A stretch of DNA of 64,000 nt from Alphaproteobacteria bacterium (lineage in GTDB: Bacteria; Pseudomonadota; Alphaproteobacteria; UBA6615): positions 62,001 to 126,000 of the forward strand of contig JAJFJA010000055.1 in NCBI GenBank assembly GCA_021774445.1. The letters are read 5' to 3'. The stretch's first letter is position 1. The number at the start of each line of letters is the position of its first letter. The notes under the pieces were generated by a model that saw nothing but the letters and a program-made list of their open reading frames with translations, did not search any database and was not told the DNA's origin. This document shows, piece after piece, positions 45,205 through 52,394 of this stretch. Position numbers and translations under genes: made by a program.

Positions 45205-46356
45205 TCACCAGCCGATGATCGAAAATAGGATCGAGAAGACCGCATCCAAGACGATCACCAGAAAGATCGACTCGACGACCGCCTGGGTTGTCTTCCGCCC
45301 GACGGACTCCGCGCTGCCATCCACCTTGAGGCCCTCGAAGCAGCCCACCAGTCCGATCACGAAGGCGAACACCGGCGCTTTGATCAGGCCGACCCAGAAT
45401 GACGATACCGATACTGCCGATTGCAACTGGCGGACATATTGCAGCAGGGAGATGTCGAGCACCCAACTCGCCATCACCGCGCCGCCCAGCAAACCCATGA
45501 TGTCGGCGAAAAAGCCGAGCAGCGGCAGCGTCAACAGCAACGCCAGCACCCGCGGCAGCACCAGCATCTCCATCGGATCGAGCCCGATGGTCCGCATGGC
45601 GTCGACCTCTTCATTCACTTTCATCGTGCCGATTTGCGCCGCGAAGGCGCTGCCCGTGCGGCCGGCGACGATAATGGCCGTCAGCAGGACGCCCATTTCG
45701 CGCAGCACGCCAACGCCGACAAGATTGACCGCAAAGATCTCCGCGCCGAATCGTGCCAACTGGTCGGCACCTTGATAGGCCAGCACAATGCCGATTAGAA
45801 ACGACAGCAGGCCGACGATCGGTACCGCGTTTAGGCCGACCTCCTCCATGTGATACACCAGCGGCGTGGCCCGCACCCGCCCAGGCCGCAGCATGGCCCG
45901 TCCCAGGGCCAAAACGGTCTGTCCCAGGAAACTGACCAGCTCGCGCGCTTCGGCGCCAAGCTCCAGTGTGGCCCTGCCGACATGGGCCACCAACCGCACC
46001 ACACTCGATCCCGGCGCGGGCGCGGGTGGGCAGGGCTGCACATTATCGGCGACCGCCTCGATCAGGGCCAATTGGGCGGCACTGGCGCCGGTGAGCGTAA
46101 CGCTGCCGCCGCCTTTGCGTACCAGTTCCCGAGTCCGGTGGACCAGCCAAGCGCCGGCGGTATCGAAACCGCTCAGTCCTTTCAGGTTGATCTCCAGGCG
46201 CCGCGCCGCGCTCAAATCAAGGCCACGCAGCGTGTCGTCAACCGGTGCGACATGGCGGGTGGTGAGCGCGCCGCCGAGCCTGATCACCATTTGGTCACCA
46301 TCACGCAGGCTCTCAAGCCAGCCATCCTCGACCGGTGGCGCCGCTACTACCGCCAT
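45205..46356 (-). CDS. mlaE: MlaE-type permease with an N-terminal STAS (MlaB-like) domain
   Basis: 383 aa. Residues 1-110 form a STAS fold (LRDGDQMVIRLGGALTTRHVAPVDDTLRG... LSGFDTAGAWLVHRTREL), the role of a separate MlaB in E. coli, fused to a permease with about five membrane helices (from GLNAVPIVGLLSFLIG to the C-terminal SIFLVIVLDAVFSILFSIIGW), including the conserved GREMGVLLTAIIVAGRTGSAFAAQIG-like stretch (REMGVLLTAIIVAGR). Directs phospholipids between inner and outer membranes. First gene of the operon. Confidence 0.93.
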   Translation of the reverse strand: MAVVAAPPVEDGWLESLRDGDQMVIRLGGALTTRHVAPVDDTLRGLDLSAARRLEINLKGLSGFDTAGAWLVHRTRELVRKGGGSVTLTGASAAQLALIEAVADNVQPCPPAPAPGSSVVRLVAHVGRATLELGAEARELVSFLGQTVLALGRAMLRPGRVRATPLVYHMEEVGLNAVPIVGLLSFLIGIVLAYQGADQLARFGAEIFAVNLVGVGVLREMGVLLTAIIVAGRTGSAFAAQIGTMKVNEEVDAMRTIGLDPMEMLVLPRVLALLLTLPLLGFFADIMGLLGGAVMASWVLDISLLQYVRQLQSAVSVSSFWVGLIKAPVFAFVIGLVGCFEGLKVDGSAESVGRKTTQAVVESIFLVIVLDAVFSILFSIIGW

Positions 46357-46458
46357 CGCGCTACGTCCGCCGACTCGTATCGGTCAATCAGGGCCCACGC
46401 CGCCTGGTTGCTCATCGGCCGGACAATACACCGATTGCGCCGACGCGAAATAGTCGGG

Positions 46459-47424
46459 TCAGTTGCCGCGTGAAGCGTGCGCCGCGGCCAACACGCAGAG
46501 GATTTCAAACATCATCGTTGCTGCCACCAGCGCCGTGTTGCCTGATGGATCGAACGGCGGTGCCACTTCGACGACGTCGCCGCCGACGATGTCCAGCCCC
46601 TGCAGTCCCCGGATCATCCGCTGCGCCTCATGGGTCGTCAACCCGCCGACTTCGGGCGTCCCCGTGCCTGGCGCATAAACCGGATCGAGCCCGTCGACGT
46701 CGAAGCTGACATAGGTCGGCCCGTCGCCGGCCACCCGGCGTGCCTCCGCGATGACGCCGTCGCAGCCCAGATCATAGACTTCTTCGATCGTGATGATGCG
46801 CATGCCCTGCGCCAGCGGCCAATCCAGGTCGTCGACGTCATGCAACGATCCGCGCACGCCGATCTGCACCACCCGTTGCGGGTCCAGCAGGCCTTCCTCG
46901 ACGGCCCGCCGAAACAGTGTACCGTGGGTGTAGCGGCTACCGCCGAAATAGCTGTCGGTGGTGTCCGAGTGGGCGTCGAAATGAACCATGCCCACGGGTC
47001 GTTCGCCGGCGAGCGCGCGCAAGATCGGCAGCGTCACCAGATGGTCGCCGCCGACCGAGAGCGGTGCCGTGCCGGCGGCCCTCACGCGGCCAAAGAACTG
47101 CTCGATATTCTCCAGGCTCTGCATCAGATCGATCGGATTGATTCGTACGTCGCCCAGATCGGCACAGCGGCAGAGGCGAAACGGCGCCAGCTTGCTGACA
47201 TGGTTTACGCGCCGGATCATGGTCGACATCTCGCGCACTTGCCGCGGCCCATGGCGGGCGCCGGCGCGATTGGTCGTGCCGCCATCGAATGGCACCCCGA
47301 TCAGCGCGATATCCACGGCGGCCGGATCTTCGACCAAGGGCAATCTCATGAATGTGGAGACGTCTGCGAACCGCGGCATCTTCGCCATCGGTATCGGTTG
47401 GAAGCGATCACCATCATCAGCCAT
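46459..47424 (-). CDS. speB: Arginase/agmatinase family ureohydrolase
   Basis: 321 aa. All binuclear manganese ligands are present: GGDH, HFDAHSDTTDS and SFDVDGLDPVYAPGTGTPE. The family includes agmatinase (putrescine synthesis), guanidinobutyrase and guanidinopropionase; the first is the commonest, but sequence alone does not fix the substrate, so speB is provisional. 102 bp after it on the same strand lies mlaE, with a 54-bp gap to the transglycosylase upstream. Confidence 0.88.
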   Translation of the reverse strand: MADDGDRFQPIPMAKMPRFADVSTFMRLPLVEDPAAVDIALIGVPFDGGTTNRAGARHGPRQVREMSTMIRRVNHVSKLAPFRLCRCADLGDVRINPIDLMQSLENIEQFFGRVRAAGTAPLSVGGDHLVTLPILRALAGERPVGMVHFDAHSDTTDSYFGGSRYTHGTLFRRAVEEGLLDPQRVVQIGVRGSLHDVDDLDWPLAQGMRIITIEEVYDLGCDGVIAEARRVAGDGPTYVSFDVDGLDPVYAPGTGTPEVGGLTTHEAQRMIRGLQGLDIVGGDVVEVAPPFDPSGNTALVAATMMFEILCVLAAAHASRGN

Positions 47425-47478
47425 GGCGCTGAAAATACCGCGCCGTTGGCCAAAGATGTAGCGTAAATATCGCGCCGG

Positions 47479-48213
47479 CTAGGACCGATCCTTGGCCGCG
47501 ACCGCGCGCTCCGCCCGGCGGCTCAAAAACTGCTCGATTACCGCCGACCGATATTGTTCGGCAACCTCGCGGCGCGCGATGGTCGCCTGCTCCGCCGCCG
47601 CACGGCGTGCCAAGGCCTGTTCGTCCAGCATGTTATTTGTTTGATTGATCCGAATTTGCCGCTCGCCCAGCCACAGTCGGGTGACCTTGCTGAGATAAGG
47701 TCCGGCGCGCGCCGGTGTCGCTGAATGGTAACGGCCGATGGCCCCCTGCCATGACTGGGTTTTTTGCTTCAGCGTTACCATGAGTCGTGCGGCGTAACGG
47801 GCGTTCGCCGCTGGGTCGAGGGCGACCTCAAGATCGGCGAACGCGTCGGGGTGATACATCAGGTTGATCTGCATGCAACCGACGTCGATATTTCGCACGC
47901 CATCCCGTTTGAGCTGCCGAACATGCGCGATGGCCGCTGACTTGGTCGGGAAAAACTTACCCTTTCCGCCCGAGGTGACAGTCCAGGGCCAGGCAAAACT
48001 TGCCCCCAAGCTGGGATCCCAGCGGCCGGACTCGGCCACCGATATAGCCTGCAGCAGGCCTGCCGGAAGGCCGTCGGCTGCGCCGGCGCGGTTGGCCGCC
48101 TGCGAGCAGATCCGGTGCCCCGCGCCATCTTCCGCCGCCCCAGCCTGTTCGCCAGGGTGCCCCAGGAAGATCAGGCCGCCGAGGCCGAGCATGAGAGAGA
48201 GTCGATGAAACAT
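47479..48213 (-). CDS. Periplasmic lytic transglycosylase (SLT domain)
   Basis: 244 aa. Signal peptide (MFHRLSLMLGLGGLIFLGHPGEQAGA), then an SLT goose-lysozyme-like fold: catalytic Glu in LLQAISVAESGRWDP, RNIDVGCMQINLMYHPDAF and GRYHSATPARAGPYL with the conserved Tyr. The C-terminal 60 residues are a charged helical tail. Cleaves glycan strands with formation of 1,6-anhydroMurNAc. It is a small soluble member, comparable to conjugation-type (VirB1) or Slt-like enzymes but without any secretion cluster here. Confidence 0.9.
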   Translation of the reverse strand: MFHRLSLMLGLGGLIFLGHPGEQAGAAEDGAGHRICSQAANRAGAADGLPAGLLQAISVAESGRWDPSLGASFAWPWTVTSGGKGKFFPTKSAAIAHVRQLKRDGVRNIDVGCMQINLMYHPDAFADLEVALDPAANARYAARLMVTLKQKTQSWQGAIGRYHSATPARAGPYLSKVTRLWLGERQIRINQTNNMLDEQALARRAAAEQATIARREVAEQYRSAVIEQFLSRRAERAVAAKDRS

Positions 48214-48342
48214 GGTTGCTGCTATGCAATCGCCAGGCCAAAAGCGCGGGATCTGGCGATTGTCTGCTGACGCGGCTGCCTATCTTGCGGTGCAACATAG
48301 TTAAGCAGGCTCGTGACCTGGCTGAATAGAAAGTAATTTTCC

Positions 48343-48371
48343 GGAAAAATGCCCTTGCGCGAACGTATACT
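48343..48371 (+). promoter_or_regulatory. Promoter of the putative small RNA
   Basis: TATACT (48366-48371) is a good -10, but no sigma70 -35 sits 17 bp upstream. Instead GGAAA (48343-48347), 16 bp, CGTA (48364-48367) resembles the alphaproteobacterial general-stress (EcfG) form GGAAC-N16/17-CGTT. Either reading puts transcription start near 48378. Confidence 0.45.
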
Positions 48372-48381
48372 CGACCCCATA

Positions 48382-48393
48382 TTGTGCAGTGCG
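48382..48393. promoter_or_regulatory. PhaR-like operator overlapping the sRNA start
   Basis: Reverse complement CGCACTGCACAA matches 11 of 12 positions of the PhaR motif TGCRNYGCASMA (consensus recalled from memory, Bradyrhizobium work). It lies a few bases after the predicted start, a repressing position. PhaR represses phasin and granule genes when no polymer is present. Confidence 0.4.
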
Positions 48394-48442
48394 GCACAGG
48401 CGAAAGCCGATGTCGCAGTTTTGATGTTTCCTCCCTTACTTG

Positions 48443-48469
48443 GGCCGTGCTCGTCACGGCCTTTTTTTT
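48443..48469 (+). terminator. Strong intrinsic terminator
   Basis: GGCCGTG (48443-48449), loop CTCGT, CACGGCC (48455-48461), then eight T (48462-48469). It reads on the plus strand, where no protein gene precedes it, which is the reason to propose a small RNA. Confidence 0.9.
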
Positions 48470-48479
48470 GGCCCGGTCC

Positions 48480-48520
48480 GTGGATTGCCGCGCCGGCCTG
48501 CGGCCGCCTCGCAATGACGG
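48480..48520 (-). repeat. REP-like dispersed palindromic element, copy C
   Basis: Read on the minus strand: CCGTCATTGCGAGG, an inserted GC-rich inverted stretch (GCGGCCGCAGGCCG), then GCGGCAATCCAC. Same outer blocks as copies A (11306-11339) and B (35909-35959). It lies directly after the sRNA terminator. Confidence 0.6.
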
Positions 48521-48540
48521 AAGAGGACGCTGGGGGCCGA

Positions 48541-49137
48541 TTAGCGGCCCGGGTCGCTCTCGTCGCCAGCGCCTAAGGCACGCTGCAGCAGTGCCACATC
48601 GACCCAGCGGCCGAGTTTGAAGCCAGCCCCGCGCAACGTACCGACCCGGCAGAACCCCACGGCTTCATGGAGCTTGATGGACGCCAGATTGTCGTCGCCG
48701 ACAGCCGCGATCATTTGCCGGTAGTCCAGCGCCGTGCATTGGGTAATCAGCTCGGTCATCAAGGCGCGGCCGACCCCGCGGCCCTGCATCGACTCGGCGA
48801 CATAGACCGAGTTCCCGAGGGTGAAACGATAAGCGTAGCGTTCGCGATAGGGGCTGGCATAGGCAAAACCGACGACCCTTCCGGCAAGCTCACCGACCAA
48901 ATACGGCAGGCCGGCCTCTTGCACCGCGACCAAACGGCGCCCCATCTCGGCCCTGTCCGGCGGCGTCGTCTCGAACGTCGCCGTGCCGGTCAGCACATTA
49001 TGCGCGTAAATCTCTTGCGTGATATCGCAATCGCCGGGGCCGGCATCTCGAACCGCGATACCGCCGCGCCCCGCAGCGGCCGTGTCGGAACCGGTCGGCC
49101 CGGTTATGCCGCCAACTCTTTCTCTGCCGCGCCGCAT
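48541..49137 (-). CDS. GNAT acetyltransferase, phosphinothricin-acetyltransferase-like
   Basis: 198 aa. The core starts at about residue 25 (IAVRDAGPGDCDITQEIYAHNVLTGTATFE) and runs to LGRWVDVALLQRAL; acetyl-CoA site QGRGVGRALMTELI and DNLASIKLHEAVGFCRVGTLRGAGFKLGRW, a pattern of the PAT/Pat-like amine acetyltransferases (Bar, methionine sulfoximine). Likely detoxifies a small amine-bearing molecule. The first 25 residues (MRRGRERVGGITGP...) are unlike the family and overlap the upstream gene by 34 nt, so the real start may be later, but no ATG/GTG fits well. Confidence 0.83.
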   Translation of the reverse strand: MRRGRERVGGITGPTGSDTAAAGRGGIAVRDAGPGDCDITQEIYAHNVLTGTATFETTPPDRAEMGRRLVAVQEAGLPYLVGELAGRVVGFAYASPYRERYAYRFTLGNSVYVAESMQGRGVGRALMTELITQCTALDYRQMIAAVGDDNLASIKLHEAVGFCRVGTLRGAGFKLGRWVDVALLQRALGAGDESDPGR

Positions 49138-49997
49138 AGCCGCTCCGCCAACTCGCTGAGATGGGCCTTCAGGTGCGTCATCTGAGGTCGTCGTTGGAAG
49201 CGCTCCTCATCCATATAGAGCGCCCTGTTGATTTCGATCTGCAGGGTGTGGACGTCATTATGCGGCCGGCCATAGTGGCGGGTTATGTAACCGCCGGAAT
49301 AGGGTGCGTTGCGGGCCACCGAGTAGCCCATCGCCCGCAACGACTCTTCCACCAGAGCTGTCAGACCCGGTGCGCAGGAACCGCCGAGGGCGTCGCCCAG
49401 CACCATGTCCACCCGCCGCCGCCGTCCCGCATTATGCTCCATCGGCCCGCAAACCGACGGCATCGAGTGACAATCGATAAGCAGGCAATAGCCGAACATC
49501 GCCTTCGTTGTCTGAATCAAATGCGCCAGGGCGTCATGATAGGGGCGATAGAGATGGTCGATGCGTTGCCGGGCGTCCGCGAACTGAAGTTTCTCCGCAT
49601 AAATATCCGCGCCGCTCGCCACCACCCGTGCGACCGTGCCCAAACCGGCAAATACCCGCGGTGATCGGGTATTGATGTAGTCCGGCAATGGATCTTCGAA
49701 CATCATCGGATCGAGCTCGAACGGCTCTCTATTCGGGTCCACATACGCGCGTGGAAACATTGCCCGCAGCAGCGGCGCGCCATACAGCGGCACGTCGCCG
49801 AACAGCTCATCCACATAGCAATCCTCGGACCGCCGCAGATCGGCGGCGGAGAGCTTCGATTTCGCCACCATTTCGGCCGGATAGTTTCGTCCGCTATGCG
49901 GCGAGGAGAACACCACAGGGGCCGACTGCACCGACGGCGCTAGAATTTCAATCGGCTGAGTAAACGGGGCCGAGTCCCTCGCTACAACGTCCATCAT
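49104..49997 (-). CDS. N-formylglutamate amidohydrolase family protein
   Basis: 297 aa. Recognisable family blocks: PVVFSSPHSGRNYPAE, AMFPRAYVDPNREPFELDP, LIDCHSMPS, DMVLGDALGGSC and YSGGYITRHYGRPHNDVHTLQIEINRALYMDE. The HutG/FGase fold is zinc-dependent, with His of DCHS and HxxE-like ligands. In histidine degradation it would hydrolyse N-formylglutamate, but no other hut gene is near, and in alphaproteobacteria this gene regularly stands divergent from cpdR. The frame is open to 50084; ATG 49997 is chosen, without a clear ribosome-binding site. Confidence 0.88.
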   Translation of the reverse strand: MMDVVARDSAPFTQPIEILAPSVQSAPVVFSSPHSGRNYPAEMVAKSKLSAADLRRSEDCYVDELFGDVPLYGAPLLRAMFPRAYVDPNREPFELDPMMFEDPLPDYINTRSPRVFAGLGTVARVVASGADIYAEKLQFADARQRIDHLYRPYHDALAHLIQTTKAMFGYCLLIDCHSMPSVCGPMEHNAGRRRRVDMVLGDALGGSCAPGLTALVEESLRAMGYSVARNAPYSGGYITRHYGRPHNDVHTLQIEINRALYMDEERFQRRPQMTHLKAHLSELAERLCGAAEKELAA

Positions 49998-50156
49998 GCT
50001 GATGTAGAGGAAACAATCGGGCTTGTCATCCCCGTGACGAAAGACAGCACCGAGCACGGGTCCCCATGACGCGAAAGTGTTCACGCTTTCGCAACGACTG
50101 ACCCCCTACCATTGAGGTACCCACGCAGTGCGGGCGCAGTAACTGGAAGTGCAATC

Positions 50157-50513
50157 ATGGCGAGTATCTTGTTGGCTGAAGATGACGGCGCAATGCGGAC
50201 GTTCCTCACCAGCGCGCTGCATCGCGCCGGCCATGACGTGGTCGCCGTATCCGATGGCGTCGCCGCGATCGACGCCCTTACCGGACAGGCTTTTGAGCTG
50301 TTGATCGCGGACATCGTCATGCCGGGCATGGACGGTATTGAGCTGTCACGCCAGGCGACCCGGGCCGACTCCGGTCTGAAAGTGCTGTTCATTACTGGAT
50401 TTGCCGCCGTGGCAATGAACGCCAAGCATGAGATGACGGAAGCTCAGATCCTGTCGAAGCCTTTCCATTTGCGCGACCTGGTCCAGAACGTGGACCGCCT
50501 GCTTGCGGCCTGA
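50157..50513 (+). CDS. cpdR: Single-domain response regulator CpdR
   Basis: 118 aa, receiver domain only: acidic pocket AEDDGAMR, phospho-Asp in LIADIVMPGMDGIEL, Thr in VLFITGFAAVAM and Lys in ILSKPFHL. The DIVMPGMDGIEL and FITGFAAVA strings are CpdR hallmarks. In Caulobacter, unphosphorylated CpdR primes ClpXP for proteolysis of cell-cycle proteins, under CckA-ChpT control. ATG 50157 gives the normal length; GGAAG lies about 9 nt upstream. Divergent from the FGase-like gene, followed by tRNA-Val. Confidence 0.93.
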   Translation: MASILLAEDDGAMRTFLTSALHRAGHDVVAVSDGVAAIDALTGQAFELLIADIVMPGMDGIELSRQATRADSGLKVLFITGFAAVAMNAKHEMTEAQILSKPFHLRDLVQNVDRLLAA

Positions 50514-50600
50514 CGCCTTGGGCTTGCAAACGCCAGCGGCGCGGTGTAGACCCGGAAAAACCACCCCAGGGGCCGGAAAAATGGCCCTTCTGGCGGGATC

Positions 50601-50675
50601 GGGCGCGTAGCTCAGCGGGAGAGCACCACGTTGACATCGTGGGGGTCGCTGGTTCAATCCCAGCCGCGCCCACCA
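50601..50675 (+). tRNA. tRNA-Val (anticodon GAC)
   Basis: 75 nt with encoded CCA. Acceptor GGGCGCG pairs with CGCGCCC (50665-50671), discriminator A. Anticodon stem CCACG/CGTGG encloses TTGACAT, anticodon GAC, reading GUC and GUU. T-loop GGTTCAATCC is intact. It decodes the frequent GTC valine codon of a GC-rich genome. Confidence 0.97.
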
Positions 50676-50843
50676 TCGCCAATCAGCCCCTTCGCACCGC
50701 CCATGCGGAGGTTGACCGATACCTAAGTTTTTGCGCGTTAATCCGTCCGGGGCGACTGCCTCGTTGATGGAATCTCTCCGGTGGATAAGTCTTCCAGGGT
50801 AATGCGGCTTTCCGATTGCTAACGGCGGCCGGCGCCGGTCGCC

Positions 50844-52394
50844 TCAGCTTTCTTCCTCGGGCTCGGCCGAACTCGCCTGATACAGCTCCTTGCCGGAGTC
50901 GGCGTCGACGCCGGCCAGGACGACCTCATACCCCCACAGCCGCCGGACGTATCGCAGCACCCCGTCGCGATGCTTTTCCGCCAACGGAATACCGTCCCGA
51001 ACCAGGTGTTCTAGGCGCAAGGTTCGATCGCCCCGCATATCCGCATCGACGACTTGGATATGGGGTTCCGTCGAGCCGATGTCGTACGACCGGGCCAGGG
51101 CGGCCCGCACGTCTTTATAGCCGCGCTCGTCGTGGATCGACTTGACCTTGTAGTGGCTGCGCTTGTCGTCGTCGATAAGGTTGAACAGCTTGAATTTCCG
51201 CATCAGGTGCGGGCTGAGATATTGCTGCACGAAAGACTCGTCGCGGTAGCTCGCCCAAGCGTGCCGTAAAGTTTCCCGCCAATCGCCCGATCCGGCGATG
51301 TCGGGGAACCAGTCGCGATCCTCGGCGGTCGGCTCGACGCAGATGCGTTTGATGTCCTGCATCATCGCGAAGCCCAGCGCGTACGGGTTTATGCCCCGGT
51401 AACGCGGATCGTCGAAATCCGGCTGGAATACCACGCTGGAATGGCTATCGAGCATTTCCAACATAGCGCCTTCGGTCAGCTGCCCGCGGTCGTAGAGCGT
51501 GTTGATGATGGTGTGATGCACGAATGTCGCGCAGCCTTCATTCATCACCTTGGTCTGTTTCTGCGGGTAGAAATACTGCGCGATGCTGCGCACGATACGC
51601 AGCACTTCGCGCTGCCATGATTCCAGCGCCGGGCTGTTTTTCTCGAGGAAATAGAGCAGGTTTTCGGCCGGCAGCTGCAGGGCTTCTTGCCGCTGCGCAA
51701 TGTCCGCCTCCGCTTCCGTCTCGGCTGCCTTTTCGTCGCCGGGTACGGTCCGCCAAATATCCCGAAAAATCGAATCCTCGTAAGCCTGGCGTTCGCGTCG
51801 CTTTTCCTCCGTCGCCTTGGCACTGGCTCTTGGCGGCCGTTGGTAGCGAAACACGCCCTGATCCATCAGGGCGTGCGCCGCATCGAGGATTTCTTCGACG
51901 GCATCCGGGCCGTGCCGCTCTTCGCACTTCGCGATATAGCCTTTGGCGAAATCCAGATATTCCAGGATCGCGTCAGCGTCGGTCCACTGCCGGAACAGAT
52001 AATTGTTCTTGAAGAAGTGATTATGGCCAAAGGCGGCATGGGCCATGACCAGCGTCTGCATGGCCATGCTGCTCTCTTCCATATTGTAGCTGATGCACGG
52101 GTTCGAGTTGATGACGATCTCATAGGCGAGACCGCTGAACCCCTTGCGGTACATATGGCTTTCGCGGACGAAACGCTTGCCGAAGGACCAGTGTCGGTAC
52201 ATCAGCGGCATGCCCACCGAGGAATAGGCATCGAGCATTTGTTCGGACGAGATGATCTCGACTTGATTGGGGTAGACGTCCAGTCCCAAGTCGTTCAGCG
52301 CCACATCCTCTATGGCGTCATAGGCGCGCCGCAGCTTGTCGAAGGTCCAATCCGAACTCTCGAACAGTGGTTTCATCGCGCGCTGCACGGTCAT
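50844..52394 (-). CDS. SpoVR family protein (YcgB)
   Basis: 516 aa. Family blocks: PNQVEIISSEQMLDAYSSVGMPLMYRHWSFGKRF, AHAAFGHNHFFKNNYLF with a His cluster, NEGCATFVHHTIINTLYDRG and RGINPYALGFAMMQDIKRI. The His/Glu-rich core suggests metal binding. The frame is open to 52514 but ATG 52394 overlaps the yeaH stop as ATGA. It is the last gene of prkA-yeaH-spoVR, a conserved unit associated with starvation and stress in enterics and with sporulation in Bacillus. Molecular role not established. Confidence 0.94.
   Translation of the reverse strand: MTVQRAMKPLFESSDWTFDKLRRAYDAIEDVALNDLGLDVYPNQVEIISSEQMLDAYSSVGMPLMYRHWSFGKRFVRESHMYRKGFSGLAYEIVINSNPCISYNMEESSMAMQTLVMAHAAFGHNHFFKNNYLFRQWTDADAILEYLDFAKGYIAKCEERHGPDAVEEILDAAHALMDQGVFRYQRPPRASAKATEEKRRERQAYEDSIFRDIWRTVPGDEKAAETEAEADIAQRQEALQLPAENLLYFLEKNSPALESWQREVLRIVRSIAQYFYPQKQTKVMNEGCATFVHHTIINTLYDRGQLTEGAMLEMLDSHSSVVFQPDFDDPRYRGINPYALGFAMMQDIKRICVEPTAEDRDWFPDIAGSGDWRETLRHAWASYRDESFVQQYLSPHLMRKFKLFNLIDDDKRSHYKVKSIHDERGYKDVRAALARSYDIGSTEPHIQVVDADMRGDRTLRLEHLVRDGIPLAEKHRDGVLRYVRRLWGYEVVLAGVDADSGKELYQASSAEPEEES

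Larger units (their letters stand above)
48378..48469 (+). ncRNA. Putative small RNA, MmgR/alpha-r8-like
   Basis: About 92 nt in the 327-bp gap between the transglycosylase and a GNAT gene, both read leftwards. Seen: a -10 box ending at 48371; stem TGTGC/GCACA (48383-48387, 48394-48398); stem GGC-GAAA-GCC (48399-48408, GNRA loop); a single-stranded stretch with TTTCCTCCCT (48427-48436); terminator hairpin and T8. The UUUCCUCCCU decamer is, from memory, the conserved core of the MmgR/alpha-r8 family, which limits polyhydroxybutyrate in Sinorhizobium. The pyrimidine core would base-pair with Shine-Dalgarno regions. No open frame overlaps it. A covariance search against the family would settle this. 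Confidence 0.7.

Noticed and set aside
47479..48213. VirB1-type transglycosylase marking a secretion or conjugation system
   Set aside because: No other type IV secretion genes in the window; SLT proteins of this size are common housekeeping enzymes.
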